Source: Timema cristinae
Lineage: Eukaryota; Arthropoda; Insecta; Phasmatodea; Timematidae
Length of the DNA: 64,000 nt
Direction of reading: 5' to 3'
Assembly: GCA_039000515.1 (NCBI GenBank)
Contig: JBCFYV010011164.1
Span: forward strand, 43,384,288-43,448,287
The notes beneath the pieces were generated by a model. That model was given only the letters and a program-made list of their open reading frames with translations, was not told the DNA's origin and searched no databases. Below are positions 57,414 through 64,000 of the stretch, one piece after another (position 1 is the stretch's first letter; each line of letters opens with the position of its first letter). The position numbers and the translations under genes were made by a program.

Positions 57414-58205
57414 TACTTTCACTGAATTATTGGGAAAACAACAGTTTCTTGTCAGCTTCTTCAATAGTAAGATCCTCGCTGTAATAGATGTATAGTAAAG
57501 TAGGCCTACTGGTGGTAGGAAGGACCGTATCTGGCAGTTACAAAAGTTATTAAAACGTATTTAATATATTCATACGTCAAAGTCCTGTATATGTCTGCGG
57601 CTGTCACTTTTAATAGATACTAACAATACTTATAGAATAACACTAATAATATAATAAATTATCACTTTCGACCGCAAAAAAATATGTTCTTAAATTAAAG
57701 CTACTTCCTACCAGGGACCCTTCTATACGTCTTATCTTGCCAGTTGCCACTTTCTTTTCTCTGATGACCATTTTCGGACACACAGACAATTTTCTGGCGA
57801 TAACAATATCGCTATATTCTTAACGATATGTTTACTTTCTTAACATTGTCTATTAAAACAAATAGCTGGAACGACAACATGGCTCTTATGTTGTGTTTTA
57901 ATGGTCACTAGCAGTATTAATCACCAAATAACCATTGACGGGAGACATGTAATCACTACAAGAATAACGACATATCTGATTATAACATAAACACATGTCT
58001 TATGCAACATGGCCAGTTGCGCTTTTAACGAGGAACACAACGTTGATTACCGGTACTTCTTTATTTCACATTAAATATTTCTCAAACATTGTTTAATAGC
58101 GCCGTTGAATGTATACTAAAAAAACACGCCATAAAATTGACAAAAGTCTATACGGTCAGTTGAAATTTAGACTAGTTCCATATCTTTCCGCTAGAAATCA
58201 CTAGT
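57414..58205. other. Unclassified stretch with a diverged palindrome arm
   Basis: At 57558-57600 TTTAATATATTCATACGTCA AAGTC resembles the outer arm of the palindrome at 49946. No gene was recognised in the rest. Confidence 0.4.
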
Positions 58206-58209
58206 ACGC

Positions 58210-58447
58210 AGTGGCGTACACACGAGGAGGGTCAGTGGGTCCGGACCCTCCCCTGGCGAACATGAAGTAGCCTATAAATAAAATATTAAATAAAGAGCAA
58301 TGATTTATCAATGTTAAATCTCATTAAGTAATTGTAATTTGTTCAAAGTATGAGTCTTATACGGGTAATGGATTGGATTGGCTATTGACTTTTAAATTCT
58401 TTACTTTGAACCCCCAGCCCCAAGAAGAATTTCTGTGTGCGCCTCTG
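58210..58447. mobile_element. Short hAT-like MITE candidate
   Basis: The left end is CAGTGGCGTACACACGAGGA and the right end, reverse-complemented, CAGAGGCGCACACAGAAATT. Both are followed by G-rich blocks (GGGTCCGGACCCTCCCC and GGGGCTGGGGGT). AGTACG occurs just outside both ends but offset by four bases on the right, so the target duplication is uncertain. Confidence 0.55.
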
Positions 58448-58599
58448 TGCAAGTACGATGTGACTAAGGATGGAGAGAGTTAAAACTAGAGATGAGCACT
58501 ATTGATGAAAACTATCGAGTTAATAATATTATACCATGGACCTATTCGATAGTTTACCAAAATTCGAATGAAAAGTATTCAAATTCGTTCACGTTGGTG

Positions 58600-58835
58600 C
58601 TGATCGACAGGGCTGCCCTTAGCAGACGTCTGGCCCTGGTCGCACTTCGTTTGAGGGAGCCCCCAGTTATTTGCTGGCGTGGCCAACTGTTGACACTGAA
58701 GACCGACGTTTGAATTCCGGCTGGATGCACTATAGTGGTTATTACCTCCATAATGGTTTTACACCCTCTCCTCGAGAGAACGTCTCTTCCCGAGCTCGGA
58801 CCTTACCGTCAACGGTGGCCAAGTGCAATCAAAGT
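58600..58835 (+). mobile_element. Possible SINE-like or other repeat, unassigned
   Basis: ATTCCGGCTGGATGCACTAT, ATAATGGTTTTACACCCTCT and TCGAGAGAACGTCTCTTCCC recall SINE bodies with a B-box-like GTTTGAATTCCGG, but no second copy is present in this window. Confidence 0.3.
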
Positions 58836-58979
58836 CTAACAGATTAAAGTGAATGAGGGAAGCAACGTAAGCTAAGGTCGTCATTTTTGAACTTTTTATA
58901 GTCAAATACTTTTTTGGCCAAGATAAATGAATGATTGTTTATGTTATTATGATTATTATACTATATTATTAATATTATT

Positions 58980-59330
58980 AGGTGTTCTGTCTTACGACAG
59001 GTCCATTTTTTTGTCAATGAACTTGAACCGCCAACCTGTCTGCCCTTGTTCACTTCTCTTTCCTCCCTCCTTCTATGACGTTGTGCAGGAGACATTTCCT
59101 CTTAAGGATGTGCCTGATTCAGTTTGCTTTGCACCAAAGAATCACATCCAAATTGGTTCTCTTCTCATTCATTATTCTTAGGACCTCATCATTTGTCACT
59201 CTGTCTGTCCACCTGATTTTCTCAAGTCTTCTCCAGCATCACATTTCAAAGCTCTACGACTATTTCTTTTCCATCTTCCAAAGAGTCCAAGTTTATGCTC
59301 CATACAGTGCAGTGCTCCAAATGTAACACC
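58980..59330 (-). pseudogene. LINE reverse transcriptase C-terminal relic, second type
   Basis: Minus-strand shifting frames give the order LEHCTVWSINLDSLEDGK (YGAETWTL region), SFEMCDAGE (F.MWCWRR region), RVTNDEVLRIMNEKR, NLDVI, HILKRKCLLHNVIEG, and RADRRF (RGRPR region). These are consecutive blocks of the LINE family that gives many craniofacial-development-like protein predictions in insects. There are many stops and shifts. It differs from the relic at 395-860. Confidence 0.65.
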
Positions 59331-59332
59331 AC

Positions 59333-60091
59333 ATCCAGGGGCAGATCCAGATTAGTTTCATAGGGGAGTCATAGTGATAAATAACATAATTACTTACAAT
59401 GTTAGATTTCTGTTTAAAACCATTTAATCATTTCTAATTCTTATTTGATCTTATGCTTATTTAAAACCGTGGTCATCCTCCTCGATTTTTTTAAATCGGA
59501 TAGTTTTTATAAACTATTTGGAGTAGCCCTTCTTCAACAATTTTTTGAAAAATGGTTCACTCTAGAAGATATGATTAGTCTTCGCCTTGAATTTAAAAAA
59601 AAATTAGATTCTTTCATAAATTACAAGTCATTTAAAGTGTTCCTCAACAAGAAATTTTTGAAATTTGGATGCCCCTCGAAGCTATTTAGTGATTCTCACC
59701 TTAATTTTTTTTAGGATAGTTAGATACCTCTAGAAGATAATCTTTGAAGTAGTCTTCCACCGACAAAATTTATAAAATTTAATTATTTCAGAAACTAAGT
59801 TATTTAGAGTGGGGGTACATTCTTCAAAATTACATGCATCCAGAAGCTATTTGGAGTTGGCCTCAGCTAGACATTTATGAAATTTGGATAACCTTGGAAG
59901 CTATTTAGAGCTTTCCTCCCCTGACTTTTCAGCCAGTTAGACGCCTCTAGCCTAGTAGTTATCTGAAGCGGTCTTCTCCGGCAAGTTTTTGACAATATAA
60001 TGCATCTAGAAGTCATTTGGAGTTATTTAAGGCCATCTTTCAACTTCATATTCGATAATACCAAAGTATTTGAAATATATCTGTGGGGGTT

Positions 60092-60127
<36 letters not shown>

Positions 60128-60172
60128 TATTCCAGGGGGCAGAGTTCCCCATAGTTCCGCCACTCCTGCTGT
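59333..60172. mobile_element. hAT-like element with internal degenerate units
   Basis: The left end is CAGGGGCAGATCCAGATTAG followed by ATAGGGG. The right end, reverse-complemented, is CAGGAGTGGCGGAACTATGG. In between are roughly ten diverged units of 70-80 bp with AATTTTTGAAATTTGGATGC and AGCTATTTAGAG words. They keep frames open by chance (e.g. 59445-59714). Terminal pairing is partial. Confidence 0.45.
60091..60127. repeat. (GA)n followed by poly-G
   Basis: About 12 GA dinucleotides and a G run near the right end of the hAT-like element. Confidence 0.9.
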
Positions 60173-60349
60173 CCACACATACTCTATATTCGGTATTCGT
60201 GGATGAACTGCTCTCAGGCGATAATAAGTCTTCTTTGATGTATGGTAGTCTCCGTATCTATGCAGAACAATGTTTGTTACTCGCTATGCACGACAAATAT
60301 TCGTGCATGAAAATTAAATACGCGTGGACGAATAACTCACGTATGGACG

Positions 60350-60480
60350 CAGCTTAAGAGAGGGCTTTTATGCTGCCATTAGTACGATTACAACTTTATT
60401 AATGGACATATCATGGTAGGTTTAGTTTAATTTTCTACTTTTTTATGGTCAACATTAATAATACTTTACTATATTATTAG
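60350..60480 (+). repeat. Dispersed fragment, family D related
   Basis: CTTTTATGCTGCCATTAGTA and GGACATATCATGGTAGG match the fragment at 8460-8545; it is followed by ATTATTAGTATTATTTATT. Confidence 0.5.
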
Positions 60481-60544
60481 TATTATTTATTAATATTATA
60501 CATCAAAAGTGACGACTTCAGTGCCTTAACGTATGCATATATTA

Positions 60545-60795
60545 AACTATGTTTTTGACGCCATGTCTCAAACTACCCGTCCAGACTAAAAGCCTTTTAA
60601 TCACACTAAAGGGGTAGGCATGAGTGAGTTGGAGTATAAAAGAAGTGCACTTGCATTTGATTTGAGGGAGAAAGTGAAACCATTTGTGTAAAAACATCCT
60701 AAGTACACCTAGCTGGAATTCGAACACTGACCTCACCGCCATCTGAAAATCAGCTTGGGTGAGCCTGCCATTTAGTCCACGTGCCCATAGATGCT
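60545..60795 (-). mobile_element. SINE family C, strongly diverged
   Basis: In plus orientation the tail AACTACCCGTCCAGAC, the body GTGAAACCATTTGTGTAAA, and the head with AGCTGGAATTCGAACACTGA (box B). Confidence 0.55.
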
Positions 60796-61144
60796 GGATT
60801 ATTCTTCTGTTTCAACATATAATATATAATAAATATTTAAAGTTACCGCGCTAAGATGCGACGCCTGATTTGCTGTACTGAACTAAGAATATGGTTGAAA
60901 AGACGTTTTAAAAAATATAGATTTTTTCCTTTGCTGTCAGCATAAGTAAGAAATTTGCTTTTGAAAAAAATGGGTGCTAGGGGGAAGGGCGTAAAATCAA
61001 GATTGTAGTCAGAATAAAACTTTATGAGAAGGGGGGGGGGGGGGAGGATTTGAGGGGCACAGTCAACTTGCTACGATAGGCCAATATAACGTGTGACTAT
61101 TAAATGGTTAAATAAACTATTCGGAATTTGTTTTTTAATGTTTA

Positions 61145-61440
61145 CAAAGGACAGTCAACCTCAGTGATCTCAGAGTAAAGTGCTCGCCTCAGGACCCGAT
61201 TTTCGTGGGCTCAAACCCAGCCGGGGTCGACGGAGTTTTCTTTGGCGATGAAAATCCGTAGCACAACTTCTTTCGGAGGGGAAGTCAACTCGTCGGTCCC
61301 ATACCGATTGTGACATGTGAAATAATCCTGAAGTTGTGTTAAAATACCTTTCGGGCAAAATTGGTATGCTCTTTCACTCTCGCTCATAGACATTCTTGTG
61401 TGCTGATATAATCAATCAGCTCAGAAAGTGCACGCTATAT
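61145..61440 (+). mobile_element. SINE-like family G, copy 2
   Basis: It matches 24930-25200 in order: AGTGCTCGCCTCAGGACCCG, GGGCTCAAACCCAGCC (box-B-like), CTTCTTTCGGAGGGGAAG, CCATACCGATTGTGACATGT, and TTCTTGTGTGCTGATATAAT. It is better preserved than copy 1. Confidence 0.75.
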
Positions 61441-61779
61441 ACCTCAAATAAAAAATAATACTAATGACAGTGATATGAATAGTATAATTGCTGTAAATTA
61501 CTGTATATCTGAGATTTACAGAAGGTAATTAAAACTAAAATCACTCAACTGTGCTAAATTTATGCACTAATCTTTGGTTCATGAATAAACGACAAAGAAA
61601 ATTTAATGACATGTTTATATACCAGTTTTATTTCGAAAACTAATTATTTTGACTAAGTTAGCTTATTACAGAAGAGTTGTCGCGTGTTTAACAAATTCCA
61701 CATAAATAATATTAAAAAAAAACTTTGATAGAATTAGTATATTCATAAATTAGAAATATTTGACATTAATTATTTTATT

Positions 61780-62480
61780 TCATCATCGGTTCCATGAGGC
61801 GATCGAAACCTTTAAAGCACTACGTATCCGTCACTGCGCCGACTAACCAGCATTGATCGCTCACAGAGCCACACCAAACCTTATGGACATCTACAGGTAC
61901 GACTAAGCTTGCGACCTAGTCGCCGCGACCACCAGAACGCAAAGTCATGTTTTTTATACGGATGAGCCAGAGTCGCTCAGTTTTTCGAACACTTCGCTGT
62001 CGCCAGCAAGCAGTCGCGTAGAATTGGTCTACCCTCCAAAGTATAACAAGGCCCTACGTGATGACACCCTAGTCGCCGCTACCAAGACGCAAGAATGGCT
62101 GCAGTCTATGGAATCAGCTGACTTCTCAGTGGAGGGTCGCCCACGTCACCCTCACTGATTATGGCCCACCAATCCTGTCTCGTTTCTTCCCTCGCAGGCA
62201 AGCTAGATGGAGGGGCTACCAATATAAATCAGTGAGGATGCAGTTCGTTGCAAGAGCAGTCTGTAATAATAATTGTCCTGCGTTTTCTCTCTCGCCTAAC
62301 AGCTACTTCCGGTTCCAGGCTGGAAGTGCGCTCCGCTGGTTGGCTGATCTTCACGGCTTGGCGCCCTCACTGCTGCCAACCTTGGCCCGCGAAAAAACAA
62401 GAAGAAATACTACCACGCGTCGCGCTAGTGGTTTTGTTGCCAACCAACAATAAGTAAATAAACATATCTTACTTTATTAA
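61780..62480 (+). promoter_or_regulatory. G/C-rich block with TATA box: candidate solo LTR or promoter
   Basis: Base composition rises sharply between 61780 and 62450. At 62221 TATAAATCAGTGAGG combines a TATA box with a nearby initiator-like word. At about 62455 AATAAACATATC could serve as the poly(A) signal. A promoter followed about 230 bp later by a poly(A) signal is the layout of an LTR (U3-R-U5). TG/CA ends and a target duplication were not found. GACCTAGTCGCCGCGACCAC and ACACCCTAGTCGCCGCTACC are two internal near-repeats. Confidence 0.35.
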
Positions 62481-62754
62481 TGACCGCTTATTATATTATT
62501 TTTAGACGTGTCGGTTTGGAAGATATATATATATATATATATATTTTTTTTTTCATTAGTTTGTCCTGGAATAGGGTTTGGACGCTAACACATAAACAAT
62601 TTCGAATAATCCTTTTTTGTGTTCGTGTGTTTCTCATTAATTGGTATACTCTACGTGAAAAAACTTAATCTTAAAGTTCTTGTAAGATTTTCACGGTTTC
62701 AAAGTTAATTTTTTGTTTGTTTTACCCATTACGGAATAAATTCTGTGAGCAGAT

Positions 62755-63040
62755 AGTCTCGTAACTCAGTTGGCACCAATGAGACATGAAGGGAATTTAT
62801 AAAATGTTATCTATGGGCAAGCGGACAAAGGCATCAATCTCGTCTCATTAAATTTTTATGTGACAGGAAGATCTGGTTTCTGATTCCAGGTGGATGTACT
62901 GAGGTGTTTAATTCCCATCCATAAAATATCTTCCTCCTATCCTTTCACGCAAATGCGGGAAACTTCCTCTAAATTCTACCCTACCCGTTATCACTCTATT
63001 TGTGTAAATATTCGTAGCAAGGATGGATAGTAAAATGCAA
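62755..63040 (+). mobile_element. SINE family C-like, degraded
   Basis: Head-like GTCTCGTAACTCAGTTGGCA, B-box-like GGTTTCTGATTCCAGG, body CCTTTCACGCAAATGCGGGA, and a tail with GGATGGATAGTAAAATGC. Confidence 0.55.
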
Positions 63041-63278
63041 AGCTGGATTTATATTCAAGGTGGTGGAGTGATTTCTTATGATTAACTTTGAGTATCTTAA
63101 AAAGTATTGTTGTGCAAAAGGTCGTTTGGATTGAGTTTTTCAAGACTAATCTTTTATAATATAATCTTCTTATATATAATTTGATAAACCCGTTTCCGGT
63201 AATAGAAATTATGAGGAAATGATTGAACAGTTTTGGACAAACGACCACTCATTTTAACGGTTAGTAAAAAAAGTAGTT

Positions 63279-63773
63279 TTCCACCTGACGCAGCCAAAGG
63301 GGGGAAGGGGCTGTGTTCAGGGTTGAAACCCCCCTCTATGAAGCCAAGGAAAATTAACATAAGACTCAAGTGAATTAGTTCAAGTGATTTTGTGAGTTAA
63401 GAGATGGTGAGTGCAAGTTGCTTATTTGAATTTTCAGATTTTAGCTTATAAAATAATTTTATAAATCAAATTTCCAAAATACAATTTATTGAAACTTCCA
63501 TGTTTGTATATTCTAGCAGTAGACATGGATACAAATTTGTTCATAAAAACTTAATAGTCATAATACTTAAAGAATTATGACTATTATTTTTTATAGATTT
63601 TAAATTATTTTTGATGTTATTGTAATTCTTTTGATGCATTTGCATTTTGCAGTAGTTACATTTTCAAATTTTTCCACTGGAAGAACCAATGGACCCCCTT
63701 TAGTTGGTCAGTGAAACTACCCCCACCCCCCTAAACCCCCCATCTCCCCTAAACAAATCCTGGCTGCGCCAGT
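63279..63773. mobile_element. Non-autonomous element with CTGRCGCAGCCA ends
   Basis: The left end CCTGACGCAGCCAAAGGGG and the right end, reverse-complemented, CACTGGCGCAGCCAGGATTT form inverted repeats. Each continues inwards into G-rich DNA (on the right as CCCCACCCCCCTAAACCCCC in plus orientation). This pattern is known from many animal hAT-like MITEs. The target duplication is unclear. Confidence 0.55.
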
Positions 63774-63925
63774 GATACACACAGCATCCAGCCCCTGCCC
63801 GTTAATTCAACACTGTGGAAGGGGAAACCCACATTTCACCAGTGATAAATTTTTCGGCCATGCCAGGAATAGAACCCAGGACTCTTAGCTCAGTAGACGA
63901 ACCAACTAAGCTAGGGAGTCGGCAC
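63768..63925 (-). mobile_element. SINE family E, third copy
   Basis: On the minus strand TTAGTTGGTTCGTCTACTGA, GGGTTCTATTCCTGGCATGG, and GAAATGTGGGTTTCCCC match the copies at 8117 and 15508. Its 3' end abuts the element ending at 63773. Confidence 0.7.
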
Positions 63926-64000
63926 ATACCATCTCATTTTACACTGAAATAAAGGAAGGGCTGTACAGGTTTATTGACAATGGATGTTGTATTATAAAGG

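Overview
The window looks like nuclear DNA of an arthropod, most likely an insect. It is AT-rich, has intron-containing genes and long gene-poor stretches, and is loaded with SINEs, DNA-transposon relics and minisatellites. The one intact single-exon protein gene (3916..4335, +) has the sequence of an insect-type mitochondrial ribosomal protein mL53 (mRpL53). A second real gene lies on the minus strand and is recovered here by splice-site reading: five exons between 21694 and 9839 join in phase into a coiled-coil protein of about 255 residues whose N-terminus lies further upstream. Its last 50 residues resemble the augmin subunit HAUS1. No bacterial-type operon, CRISPR array, rRNA or genuine tRNA gene was found.

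Layout. 1-0.9 kb: a SINE beside a LINE reverse-transcriptase relic. 3.8-4.5 kb: mRpL53. 5.1-5.4 kb: a broken THAP-domain gene. 6-9 kb: SINE fragments. 9.8-21.7 kb: the coiled-coil gene, whose introns hold an inverted pair of one MITE-like element, nested SINEs and a hAT relic. 24.2-27.6 kb: two different hAT-type transposase relics in opposite orientation. 29.4-30.9 kb: a complete non-autonomous PIF/Harbinger-type element with TTA target duplication, a MADF-like remnant and a nested SINE. 31.7-32.5 kb: an inverted-repeat-bounded element with three internal repeats. 34.4-35.5 kb: a 5'-truncated retroelement with an 11-bp target duplication. 36.5-43.3 kb: three minisatellites, two of them split by a SINE. 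45.0-45.6 kb: a pogo/Tigger-type MITE. 47.4-48.2 kb: an array alternating a 40-odd-bp core with (TTA)n. 49.9-50.1 kb: a long palindrome. 53.0-55.1 kb: a 68-bp satellite with an 11-unit higher-order period. 55.2-64 kb: more SINEs, hAT-like elements, a second LINE relic and a GC-rich block that could be an LTR or promoter.

The most striking system-level feature is a set of SINE families with different tRNA-like heads (named A, B, C and E here) that end in the same 3' segment. That segment carries a small hairpin, ACCCGAACGGGT, followed by GCGGTGCTAA and TAA repeats. At least twelve family-A copies occur in 64 kb, many with readable target-site duplications. Several are nested in other SINEs, in minisatellites or in the Harbinger element, so the relative order of events can be read. 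The family letters are labels for this window only; no database was searched.
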